A DNA stretch of 9,446 nucleotides from an uncultured Oscillospiraceae bacterium (GTDB taxonomy: Bacteria; Bacillota; Clostridia; Oscillospirales; Acutalibacteraceae), in contig URYV01000058.1 of the NCBI GenBank assembly GCA_900552285.1, positions 1-9,446 on the forward strand, written 5' to 3'. Positions within the stretch are counted from its first letter, which is position 1. Every line of letters starts with the position of its first letter. The position numbers and the translations under genes are program-made. Below the pieces are notes generated by a model. The model made no database searches, was not told the DNA's origin, and saw only the letters and a program-made list of their open reading frames with translations. Shown piece by piece: positions 1 through 7,124 of the stretch.

Positions 1-2
1 TG

Positions 3-350
3 AAATTAAATCAGATCTTCTGCGGCTCTCCGGCGTCCCTGAAAGAGATCCTGGACGCCCGGAGCCGCCGGGCTGAACGGCAGAAAGCACTTTTAGCCAC
101 CCCCGGTGCCCGCTGCCTCATCAGCTTTTCCTTAAATATCCCTGGAGAGATCAAGTGTTTTCCCTTGGCTGTCTGGGCTTTCGAGGAAGGTCTACGGGAG
201 ATCCGGGCCGCCGTTTCCAGCCGAGACCTCCTCTCTTTTGAGGAATCCAGGGAAAACACAGGGCCGGAGGCCTTTTTCCTTCTGGATGCCGACGCCCCGG
301 AAATAAAGAGGAAAATGACCTCCATCGAAGAAAACCACGGACTGGGACGT
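3..350 (+). CDS. citX: CitX-like holo-citrate lyase synthase, N-terminal fragment
   Basis: CitX transfers the phosphoribosyl-dephospho-CoA prosthetic group to the acyl carrier subunit of citrate lyase. This frame is open from the left edge and gives about 116 residues. Recognisable CitX segments are LISFSLNIPGEIK (residues 39-51; E. coli CitX has LVSFTVVAPGPIK as I recall it), a TGPE turn near 86-89, and IKRKM..IEE.HGLGR (101-116), which in the family continues into the L(W/F)DIDV motif. Here that motif is absent: after the Arg codon at 348-350 the frame reads TSC... and stops at 383, while ABC-transporter sequence begins in another frame. The true start is outside or right at the window edge (bases 1-2 are TG, so an ATG would need an A just before). 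The citG half or other cit genes are not present. I infer a foreign fragment joined by chimerism rather than a functional gene here. Confidence 0.72.
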
Positions 351-658
351 ACCAGCTGCGGGATCAGATCAACAAAAAGATGAACCGCCTGCCCTTGTCC
401 TTTTATGACAAGACCACCCACGGCGAAACCCTCAGTCTGATCTCCAACGATGTGGACACCGTCTCCACCACCCTGAACCAGAGTCTGACCCAGATGATCA
501 CCGCCATCACCACCCTGCTGGGTGTTCTTGTGATGATGTTCTCCATCAGCGGATGGATGACCCTGACCAGCCTGATCACCCTGCCTCTGTCCTTCCTGAT
601 CATCTCCCTGGTGGTTCGCCGCAGCCAGCGGCACTTCCGGGCCCAGCAGGAATACCTG
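347..658 (+). CDS. ABC exporter transmembrane-domain fragment (both ends missing)
   Basis: About 104 residues of a type I (LmrA/MsbA-like) ABC exporter membrane domain, without its ATPase half. The coupling region YQLRDQINKKMNRLPLSFYD and the following THGE.LS.ISNDVDT.S..LNQ are characteristic of the heterodimeric multidrug-type exporters of Firmicutes. Two hydrophobic segments follow (roughly bases 476-535 and 550-618), then RRSQRHF.AQQEYL, where homology ends. In the family the next residues continue with a Gly and another cytoplasmic helix; here the frame reads APLAR and stops at 674-676. At the 5' side the frame can be read back to the Thr codon at 347-349, sharing ACGT (347-350) with the end of the CitX fragment. 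Substrate cannot be told. An ATG at 380 gives a spurious 98-residue ORF that starts inside the domain. I read this as a non-functional fragment in a chimeric contig end. Confidence 0.78.
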
Positions 659-659
659 G

Positions 660-726
660 CACCACTCGCCCGGTGAAAAACCGAGGTCGCTGGTCTGCCC
701 GTTGAAGAGCAGCACGATGCGGAGTA
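660..726 (-). other. Short island of unknown origin between two junctions
   Basis: This ~67-base stretch continues neither the ABC-exporter frame on its left nor the RsgA frame on its right. On the minus strand one frame is open through it and reads LRIVLLFNGQTSDLGF followed by SPGEWCQ. The IVLLFNG...(F)..GEW pattern resembles the C-terminal beta domain of amylase/pullulanase-type glycoside hydrolases, but 23 residues are too few to assign a family. It may be a third foreign piece or part of a longer insertion. The neighbouring plus-strand sequence 651-660 (AATACCTGGC) could belong to either side, so the left limit is uncertain by a few bases. Confidence 0.35.
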
Positions 727-1284
727 CTTTTCGCTTATCTCCCCCGTTTTAAGTCCGAGCTGCGGGTCGATAATATTAAGAAGAGAGGATTTGCCCACGC
801 CGGAATTTCCCGTAAAAACGTTTATTCCTCCGCAAAGGCGTTTTTTTACGCTGTCGACGCCCTCGCCGTTTTTACAGCACACCAAAAAGGTTTCGATTCC
901 GGATTTTTTATAAATATCCAAGATTTCCGAAGGGTCGGCAAGATCGGTTTTACTCACCACAACAATTGGCTCGATTTCTCTGTCCTCGGCTATGGCGCAG
1001 ATTCTGTCGATAACAAGGGTGTTCGGTCTCGGGTCGACGGTGGAAACGACAATCCAAAGACGGTCGGCATTGGCAACCGGCGGGCGTTCGAGAAAATTCT
1101 TTCGGTCGACAATGCTTTTTATCACGCCTTTGCCGTTTTCCGTCGTTTCTATTTCGGCGAAGTCGCCCACAAGAGGCGTGATCTCATTTTTGCGAAACAC
1201 CCCTCTTGCCTTGCATTCATAAACCTCACCGTCTGCCTTGGCATAATAAAATCCCGCAATTGCCTTTACTATAACGGCTCTCAT
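727..1284 (-). CDS. rsgA: RsgA/CpgA ribosome small-subunit GTPase, 3'-truncated
   Basis: RsgA is a circularly permuted GTPase that checks and releases from the maturing 30S subunit. Visible in order: an N-terminal OB-fold (about residues 1-68, with G.Y.....G..Y.C.ARG.FRK and PLVGD), ANADRLWIV at 72-80, a G4-type SKTD at 111-114, and the P-loop GNSGVGKS at 159-166. GEISEK at 181-186 is the last family-like sequence. The frame stays open to a stop at 405-403, giving an apparent 293 residues that mimics full length, but the last ~107 residues are antisense of foreign sequence. The G3 DTPG motif and the C-terminal zinc-binding domain are missing. ATG 1284-1282 overlaps the prkC TGA as ATGA, so it is probably translationally coupled; the Shine-Dalgarno is weak. 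In B. subtilis this protein (CpgA) is a reported PrkC substrate, consistent with the neighbourhood. Confidence 0.9.
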
Positions 1285-3281
1285 TGCTGCTGTCCGTCTC
1301 CGTTGTTTTTATCGTTTTCGGCGCTGTAATAGGCCTCCTTCGGCAATGTGAAATGCTCCTCGGCCGTGGCGCTTCCGCTTGAAAAATCAACGGTGTATTT
1401 CCCGTAGTCATATCCGTTATATTTCAGATATACGGTGTATTTTCCGCTGTCAAAATTGCCCATAGCCTGGGAAACGGACAGCGACTTGGTCTTGCTTTCC
1501 ATTGTCGTCGGGTCAAGATTTCCCGTATCGTATATCTGTTTTCCGTCATAAAAGACCGTGATATTAAAGCTCTTGTTGGCGTCGTCGGGAATGTCATAGC
1601 TTATGGAAACGGCGTTTCCGCTTGAAATGACAAGATCCACCGCCGAGCCGTTATTGACCGTGGAGCCGGAAGATACGCTTTGAAAAATAACATATCCCTT
1701 GGGATATTTGCTGCTTTCTCCGTAGGTCACACTGCCGATTTTAAGACCGTCGCCCTCCACAAGCCGCTTGGCGTCGGACTCGGTCATGCCGACATAATTC
1801 GACACCATAACGAAGCTTGGAACGGGACCCTTGCTGACATAGACAATGACGGTGACCGTGCTGTCGACCTCTTCTTCCGCCGACGGAACGGTACTTATAA
1901 CATACCCTTCGGCCTGAGTGTCGCTGTAAATTTCCTTGGTCTCATACTTAAGCTTCAAAGCGTTCATGTTGCTCTCGGCACGGTCAAGCTTATATCCGAC
2001 ATAGTCTTCCATAACCTGTTTCTTTCCGCCGAGACTGACCGTCACAAAAATTTCCGAGTTTTTCTTGACCATTTTTCCCGCGTCGGGAGTTTGGCTCATT
2101 ATCTGTCCCGCCGGATAGTCAGAACTGTAATCCTTTGATTTGACCGTGAAGGTAAATTGGTCCTTATACTGCTCGATAACATAGTTATAATCCTGACCCA
2201 CAAATTTCGGACAGGAAATTTCTGTTTTGTCGATTTTCGCTCGGTTAAGAAGCAGCACGACAACAATGGCAAGAGCCGCCACAAAGGCGATTGCCACGCC
2301 CACAAGCACGGGCACCGTTCTTGATTTTTTCTTTTTGGAGCCGAGCGAAACATCCTGCTCCTCTTTTTTCTCCTGAATAGGTGTGGGAGTTATGTCGGAA
2401 ACATATTTGGTCGGCTCGTTATCCACAAAATATTTATAATCAAACTGAACCGAAGGATTTTTTCTGAAGGTATCAATGTCGGCAAGCATTTCGGCGGCCG
2501 ATTGGTATCTTTCGGCGGGATTTTTCTGCATTGCCCGAAGGGTTATTTCCTCAAGTCCCTCGGGAATGTCGGAATTGAGCGTGGAGGGCTTTATGGGCTC
2601 GTTTTGCAGCTGCATTATGGCAACCGAAACGGCGCTGTCGGCGTCGAATGGCAGCTTTCCTGTCAGCATTTCGTAAAGCAAAACGCCCACCGAATAAAGA
2701 TCGGATTTCGCGTCGGTGGCCTCTCCCTTTGCCTGCTCGGGACTTATATAATGAACCGAGCCTATGGCCTTGTCGGTAACCGTGCGCTGCTCGCTGCGGG
2801 CAAAACGCGCAATACCGAAATCGGTCACCTTAATGGTGCCGTCCTGAAGAAGCATTATATTCTGCGGCTTAATGTCCCTGTGAACAATACCCTTGTCGTG
2901 GGCGTGCTGAAGCGCGCGCAAAATCTGCGTTGTGAAGTAAAGAGCGTCCTTCCAAGGGAGTACCCCCTGACGTTCGATATACTCTTTAAGTGTAATTCCG
3001 TCGATATATTCCTCGACAATATACTGAACGCGGTCGCCGAAACCGACGTCGTATACCTTGACGATGTTGGGGTGATCCATAACGGCGATTGCCTTTGACT
3101 CATTTTTAAAACGGCGGCGGAACTCTTCGTTTTGTAGGAGCTCTTCCTTGAGAATTTTAACGGCAACCGTGCGGTCGTCGATTTCATCATGAGCCTTATA
3201 TACAACGGACATTCCGCCCACGCCGACGATTTCTTCTATTTCATACCGTCCGTCAAGACGTTTTCCGACAAATTTATCCAT
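1281..3281 (-). CDS. prkC: PrkC-type membrane Ser/Thr protein kinase with PASTA repeats
   Basis: Hanks-type receptor kinase of 666 residues; the family senses muropeptides/peptidoglycan through extracellular PASTA repeats and phosphorylates cell-wall, translation and germination targets. Seen in the sequence: glycine loop GVGGMSVV (20-27), VAVK with the ATP-binding Lys42, HRDIKPQN (134-141; Asp136 catalytic), DFG (154-156), an activation loop with Thr167/Thr169 as likely autophosphorylation sites, and SPE (180-182). A juxtamembrane stretch ends in KKKKSR (316-321), followed by one membrane helix (about 323-345). Three PASTA-like repeats follow (about 352-417, 418-485, 486-556), then an Ig-like beta domain (about 557-648) and a polar tail. 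This layout and length match B. subtilis PrkC. The start ATG lies 8 bases inside stp (ATGGATAA) with AAAGGAG upstream, formed by the last stp codons. The stop overlaps rsgA as ATGA. Motifs look intact and active. Confidence 0.96.
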   Translation of the reverse strand: MDKFVGKRLDGRYEIEEIVGVGGMSVVYKAHDEIDDRTVAVKILKEELLQNEEFRRRFKNESKAIAVMDHPNIVKVYDVGFGDRVQYIVEEYIDGITLKEYIERQGVLPWKDALYFTTQILRALQHAHDKGIVHRDIKPQNIMLLQDGTIKVTDFGIARFARSEQRTVTDKAIGSVHYISPEQAKGEATDAKSDLYSVGVLLYEMLTGKLPFDADSAVSVAIMQLQNEPIKPSTLNSDIPEGLEEITLRAMQKNPAERYQSAAEMLADIDTFRKNPSVQFDYKYFVDNEPTKYVSDITPTPIQEKKEEQDVSLGSKKKKSRTVPVLVGVAIAFVAALAIVVVLLLNRAKIDKTEISCPKFVGQDYNYVIEQYKDQFTFTVKSKDYSSDYPAGQIMSQTPDAGKMVKKNSEIFVTVSLGGKKQVMEDYVGYKLDRAESNMNALKLKYETKEIYSDTQAEGYVISTVPSAEEEVDSTVTVIVYVSKGPVPSFVMVSNYVGMTESDAKRLVEGDGLKIGSVTYGESSKYPKGYVIFQSVSSGSTVNNGSAVDLVISSGNAVSISYDIPDDANKSFNITVFYDGKQIYDTGNLDPTTMESKTKSLSVSQAMGNFDSGKYTVYLKYNGYDYGKYTVDFSSGSATAEEHFTLPKEAYYSAENDKNNGDGQQQ

Positions 3282-4062
3282 TTTGCTCTTCTCCTTTTTC
3301 GTTCAAGACCATGACTGCCGTGATGTTGTCTCCCCCGCCGTTTTTGTTGGCAAGTTCCACAAAGCTTTGCGGGCAGTCGCAAAGGGGAGTCTTTTCTATA
3401 ATTTCCGCAATTTGTTCGTCCGAGACGAAGTTTGTCAGTCCGTCGCTGCAAAGAAGCAGTCCTTCGCCTTCGTCAATTTCAACCTCGGCATATTCCACAT
3501 CAAGATTTTCGTCCACGCCGAGAGCTCTCGTGATTACATTTTTACGGGGATGGACTCTTGCCGCCTCCTTGGTGAGCTTTCCGCTTTCCACCATGGCCTG
3601 CACGACCGAGTGATCCCTTGTTATTTGAACAAGTCCGTCCTTGCCGAATTTGTATGCACGGCTGTCCCCGGCATGAATTATATATGCCATTCCGCCGCAA
3701 ACCGTCGCGGCAACAACGGTCGTTCCCATTCCGGAAAGTGCGTCATCGGATTTTGCCTTGTCAAAAACCGTTATGTTGGCGGCCGTTGCCGACGACTTAA
3801 GAAGATTATACACCGACCGCTGCGGCATTCCGCTTCTCCATGCGCCCTTAACCTTTTCGCAAAATGTCTCGACCGCAAGCTCCGACGCAACGTTTCCTCC
3901 GTTGGCACCGCCCATTCCGTCGCAGACCACGGCAAACACCGCGTCGTCCGAAAGACGTTCGACGGCAAAGCAATCCTGATTTGTTCTGCGAACAAGTCCC
4001 TTATCGCTTTTTCCCGCAAAATTCAATTTTTCATCACACCCTTCGTCATGTAATAAAATCAT
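3274..4062 (-). CDS. prpC: Stp/PrpC PP2C-family protein phosphatase
   Basis: Metal-dependent Ser/Thr phosphatase of 262 residues, cytoplasmic, the usual partner that reverses PrkC phosphorylation. The PP2C metal-binding motifs are all present: GLVRR.NQD (22-30; the common form is R..NED), VVCDGMGG (45-52, Asp48), GMGTT (111-115), HAGDSRAY (130-137), CSDGLT (205-210, Asp207) and GGGDNIT (242-248, Asp245). No signal peptide, membrane segment or extra domain. The ATG at 4062-4060 overlaps the rlmN TGA as ATGA, with GGAAAAG upstream. This start leaves a slightly long N-terminal lead (about 13 residues before LNFAGKSD); no better in-frame start was seen. The 3' end overlaps prkC by 8 bases. Phosphatase and kinase being adjacent and coupled suggests balanced synthesis. 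Confidence 0.95.
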   Translation of the reverse strand: MILLHDEGCDEKLNFAGKSDKGLVRRTNQDCFAVERLSDDAVFAVVCDGMGGANGGNVASELAVETFCEKVKGAWRSGMPQRSVYNLLKSSATAANITVFDKAKSDDALSGMGTTVVAATVCGGMAYIIHAGDSRAYKFGKDGLVQITRDHSVVQAMVESGKLTKEAARVHPRKNVITRALGVDENLDVEYAEVEIDEGEGLLLCSDGLTNFVSDEQIAEIIEKTPLCDCPQSFVELANKNGGGDNITAVMVLNEKGEEQNG

Positions 4063-5084
4063 TGTTTTTCTTTTCCTTTAAGCTGACCGCAGGAGGCCTC
4101 AATATCGGCCCCGAGAGTCCTTCTGACCGTGGCGTTGATACCGTTTTTAAGAAGCCGATCCCGAAACTCCTCCGCCGCCCTTCTCGTCCCCTTGCTGTTG
4201 CTCCCCTTCACGGGGTTGGCAGGAATAAGGTTGACATGGGCAATCATGCCCGAAAGCAGCCTTTTAAGTTCAAAAAGACACTCGTCGGTATTGTTGACGC
4301 CGTCTATTATAATATATTCAAAAGAAATCCGCCGTCCCGTTTTGTTTGTGTACTCGCGGCAGGCCTTCATAAGGCTGTCCACATTCCACTTTTTGTTTAT
4401 GGGCATGAGCGAACTTCTGACCGAGTCGAGCGGGCAATGGAGCGATATTGAAAGGGTTATCTGCATATCAAGCTCCATAAGGTCGTATATTCTGTCCACA
4501 AGGCCGCAGGTGGAAAGAGAAATGTGCCTTGCGCCGATGTTAAGCCCTTTTTCTGACATAACAAGCCTCAGAAATTTTACCGTGTTGTCGAAATTATCCA
4601 GCGGTTCGCCCATTCCCATGAGCACGATGTTGGAAATTCTGATTGAAAGGTCCTTTTGAGCGGCCGTGATTTGCGACAAAATTTCCGACGGAAGAAGATT
4701 TCTTTCAAGTCCGCCCTTCCCCGTGGCGCAAAAGCTGCAGTTCATTCGGCAGCCGGCCTGGGTGGAAAGGCATTGCGAAAATCCGTGTTTATACTTCATC
4801 ACAACCGATTCGATAAGGCGCCCGTCGGAAAGCTCAAAAAGATATTTGACGGTTCCGTCGATTTTTGAGACGTATTTTTTTCTGATTTTAAGAGCCGCAA
4901 CAAAGTATTTCTCCAAAAGAGCGCTTCGCAAATCCTTCGACAGATTGGTCATCTCGTCAAAGCTTTCGGCTCCCTTTGTCAGCCATTCGTAAACCTGCGC
5001 GGCGCGAAAGGCCTTGAGCCCGTCCCGTTTAAAGCTTTCCGAAAGCTCCTCAAGGGACATGGACTTTATGTCGATTTTATCCAT
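4059..5084 (-). CDS. rlmN: RlmN dual-specificity RNA (adenine-C2) methyltransferase
   Basis: Radical-SAM enzyme that forms 2-methyladenosine at A2503 of 23S rRNA and at A37 of some tRNAs. At 341 residues it is of ordinary length. The cluster-binding cysteines are C112, C116 and C119 in the CRMNCSFC stretch. The two cysteines of the mechanism are in the expected places: C105 (QCLSTQAGC) and C332 in the C-terminal SCGQL. GMGEP (157-161) is the SAM-binding region, and HISLSTCG and NLIPANPV are also typical. This favours RlmN over the related Cfr resistance enzyme, because the surrounding motifs and operon position are of the housekeeping type. The ATG lies 8 bases inside rsmB (ATGGATAA) behind a GAAAGG element about 6 nt upstream; the stop overlaps stp as ATGA. 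Confidence 0.96.
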   Translation of the reverse strand: MDKIDIKSMSLEELSESFKRDGLKAFRAAQVYEWLTKGAESFDEMTNLSKDLRSALLEKYFVAALKIRKKYVSKIDGTVKYLFELSDGRLIESVVMKYKHGFSQCLSTQAGCRMNCSFCATGKGGLERNLLPSEILSQITAAQKDLSIRISNIVLMGMGEPLDNFDNTVKFLRLVMSEKGLNIGARHISLSTCGLVDRIYDLMELDMQITLSISLHCPLDSVRSSLMPINKKWNVDSLMKACREYTNKTGRRISFEYIIIDGVNNTDECLFELKRLLSGMIAHVNLIPANPVKGSNSKGTRRAAEEFRDRLLKNGINATVRRTLGADIEASCGQLKGKEKQ

Positions 5085-6408
5085 TATTAACCTTTCTCAA
5101 AGCGGAAATAAAAAATCCGTCGCAGGGGTTTTTGCCGGTAATCAGCGTCAGGCAGTTTTGAGGTTCGTCAATGCTCCGTTTAATTTCCGGGAAAATTTCC
5201 GCCGGTTCAAAATCCGCATTATTATCAAGAAAACGTGCAACGACCCCATGGTTTTCATCGGGGTTCAATGTGCAGGTCGAATAGACCAAAATTCCGCCCT
5301 TTTCAAGATATTTCGAACATGAATTCAGTATATTATACTGTATTTCGGGCAAAACATCAATATTTGTATCACTTTTGTAACGTATTTCGGGCTTTTTGCG
5401 TATAATTCCGAGTCCCGAACATGGCACGTCGCAAAGAATTCGATCAAAAGTTCCGAGGTTTTCGTCATAAACCGACGCGTCGTTTTTAACCGCCTTGACC
5501 GAATTAAGTCCAAGCCGTTTTGCACCGTCGCTTATAAGCTTTATTTTATGTTCGTATAAATCAGACGAAAGAATTTGCGCCCTGTCATGGGACAGCTCAG
5601 CCAAGGTGAAGCTTTTTCCTCCGGGGGCGGCGCAAGCGTCGAAAATCCTTTGCCCCTCCCTAACGTCAAGAGCCTCGCAGCAAAGGGCGCAGGCCGCGTC
5701 CTCGACGTGAAAAAGACCCTCACGAAATTCCGAAAGCTCGGTCAACGCACCGGTGGAAAAAAGGTCGAGACAGTCGCCGCAAAGCGGGTTTTTCCTGACC
5801 TCTGCGCCCGAATTTTCAAGCCTTTGCGAAAGGTCGTCCGTCGAAATTTTGCAGGTGTTTACCCTGACCGTCAGCGGAGGTCTTTCAAAGCAGCTGCCGA
5901 GATATAAATCGGTAATTTCTCTTCCGTAAGCCTTTTCGAGACGCAGATAAATTTCCTTCGGTACCGAATATTTAAATGACGACTTATCATAATAGTCTCC
6001 GTCGCAATAAAGAGCCTTTTCGCCGTCTCTTGCCGCATTTCGCAGCACGCCGTTGACAAAGCCGGAAAACCTTGAGTCCGCCGAATTTTTGACAAGTCTG
6101 ACCGATTGGTCGACCGCTGCGCTTTCGGGAATTTTATCCATAAAAAGCAGCTGATAAAGTCCCATTCTCAGAGCGGTTTTAACTCCGAGAGAAAGCTTTT
6201 TAAGCGGTGTTTTCGAATATTTTGAAATGATACCGTCGAGAGTTATTTTTCTCTCAAGCACACCGTAAAAAATCGCCGAACAAAGTCCCTTGTCCCGCCT
6301 TTCCATATCGGAGGAGGACAGCGCCGAATCAATAACGATATTTGAATATCCCTCGTCGCTTTCCATTTTCATAAGAGCCTTGAAAGCGACCTTTCTCGGG
6401 TTTTGCAT
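5077..6408 (-). CDS. rsmB: RsmB 16S rRNA (cytosine-5) methyltransferase
   Basis: Makes m5C967 (E. coli numbering) in 16S rRNA. From the chosen ATG at 6408-6406 the product is 443 residues, the normal family length. An N-terminal NusB-like RNA-binding domain (about 1-145; MQNPRKVAFKAL, then VNGVLRN) is followed by a Rossmann methyltransferase domain. That domain has the SAM loop DACAAPGGKS (257-266), DVPCSGLG with C330, and YSTCTLNPDEN with the catalytic-type C379. The reading frame can be extended upstream to a Leu/Met start at 6492, but those 28 extra residues overlap the end of the zinc peptidase and have no family look. The chosen ATG starts 4 nt after that gene's TGA. The nearest Shine-Dalgarno is GGAAGG about 13 nt upstream, rather far, so coupling may matter; a GTG at 6420-6418 is an alternative start. 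The 3' end overlaps rlmN by 8 bases. Confidence 0.95.
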   Translation of the reverse strand: MQNPRKVAFKALMKMESDEGYSNIVIDSALSSSDMERRDKGLCSAIFYGVLERKITLDGIISKYSKTPLKKLSLGVKTALRMGLYQLLFMDKIPESAAVDQSVRLVKNSADSRFSGFVNGVLRNAARDGEKALYCDGDYYDKSSFKYSVPKEIYLRLEKAYGREITDLYLGSCFERPPLTVRVNTCKISTDDLSQRLENSGAEVRKNPLCGDCLDLFSTGALTELSEFREGLFHVEDAACALCCEALDVREGQRIFDACAAPGGKSFTLAELSHDRAQILSSDLYEHKIKLISDGAKRLGLNSVKAVKNDASVYDENLGTFDRILCDVPCSGLGIIRKKPEIRYKSDTNIDVLPEIQYNILNSCSKYLEKGGILVYSTCTLNPDENHGVVARFLDNNADFEPAEIFPEIKRSIDEPQNCLTLITGKNPCDGFFISALRKVNNG

Positions 6409-6412
6409 CTGT

Positions 6413-7123
6413 TCAGTCACGCCTTCCGTTTCCGGTAAATCTGATAATGTAATAAAGAAGCTGAAGCATACTTTGAGCAAGAGCGGCAACATATGTCATG
6501 GCCGCGGCGGTGAGCATTTTTTTTGCACCCGTATATTCCTCTTTTGTCACAAGATCGGAAGACCCGATAAACTCAAGAGCGCGACGGCTTGCATTAAATT
6601 CCACGGGAAGAGTCACAAGCTGAAAAACCGTTGCAAGCGAGAAAAGCACAAGTCCGATATAAACAAGGGGCTCAAAGGCAAAAATACAGCCCACAACGCA
6701 CAGCGGAAGGCCGAAACCCGCCCCGATATTGCATACCGGCACGATTGCGGTTCTCACCTTTATGGGAAAGTATCCGACTGCGTGCTGAACGGCGTGACCC
6801 GCCTCATGAGCTGCAATCCCCACGGCGGCAATGGAAGTGGAATCGTACACTCCCTCGCTCAAAAAAATTGTCTTTGCCTTGGGATTGAAATTGTCAGTCA
6901 TTTGTCCGTTTATTCTCGCAATGCCCACGTCGTTTATGCCGTTAGCGCAAAGAATTCTTTCGGCAACCTCCCTGCCGGTCACACGAAAGGTTGTGTTAAC
7001 TCTTGAATATTTTCTGTATCGGGATTTAACAAGTCCCTGCGCCCACAGCACAAGTATGATTGCGGGAAGCATAAAGAGAAGGTATTGAAAATAATAACCG
7101 TAATAATAATATCCGTATCCCAT
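6413..7123 (-). CDS. YugP-like membrane zinc metallopeptidase
   Basis: Predicted integral-membrane zinc peptidase (YugP / neutral zinc metallopeptidase family, Zn_peptidase_2), 236 residues. The N-terminus is very rich in Gly/Tyr (MGYGYYYYGYY), followed by a first membrane helix (about 12-31). A soluble stretch with GREVAERIL and N.....P....I.LS precedes the zinc motif HEAGH (106-110; two His ligands and the catalytic Glu107). Hydrophobic segments follow at about 124-148, 152-172 and 204-226. Glu175 in LPVEFNASRRA is a plausible third zinc ligand. The physiological substrate of this family is not known to me. It sits between fmt and rsmB, 1 nt after the fmt stop, with a perfect AAGGAGG made from the last fmt codons, so it is surely co-translated with translation genes. 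I recall this placement from Clostridia but not from B. subtilis, where yugP lies elsewhere. Confidence 0.9.
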   Translation of the reverse strand: MGYGYYYYGYYFQYLLFMLPAIILVLWAQGLVKSRYRKYSRVNTTFRVTGREVAERILCANGINDVGIARINGQMTDNFNPKAKTIFLSEGVYDSTSIAAVGIAAHEAGHAVQHAVGYFPIKVRTAIVPVCNIGAGFGLPLCVVGCIFAFEPLVYIGLVLFSLATVFQLVTLPVEFNASRRALEFIGSSDLVTKEEYTGAKKMLTAAAMTYVAALAQSMLQLLYYIIRFTGNGRRD

Positions 7124-7124
7124 T

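Noticed and set aside
11..715. A 234-codon minus-strand open frame covering the left end
   Set aside because: It runs antisense through clear CitX and ABC-exporter coding frames, shows low-complexity Gly/Gln/His-rich sequence typical of antisense translation, and only its first ~20 residues fall in the unassigned island.
1..726. Genomic island or mobile-element insertion into rsgA
   Set aside because: No transposase, integrase, inverted repeats or target duplication are visible, and the pieces are parts of several unrelated genes with missing ends, which fits chimerism better.
2502..3098. A 198-codon plus-strand open frame
   Set aside because: Antisense to the kinase catalytic domain of prkC, with no ribosome binding site or recognisable motif.
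3283..4053. A 256-codon plus-strand open frame
   Set aside because: It lies exactly antisense to the phosphatase gene, whose catalytic motifs are complete; no family resemblance in the plus-strand product.
4059..5084. Possible Cfr-type antibiotic-resistance methyltransferase
   Set aside because: The sequence and operon position are those of housekeeping RlmN; there are no mobile-element features nearby.
6409..6492. Upstream extension of RsmB by 28 residues
   Set aside because: It overlaps the zinc peptidase coding sequence and precedes the conserved MQNPRKVAFKAL start of the NusB-like domain; the downstream ATG gives the normal length.
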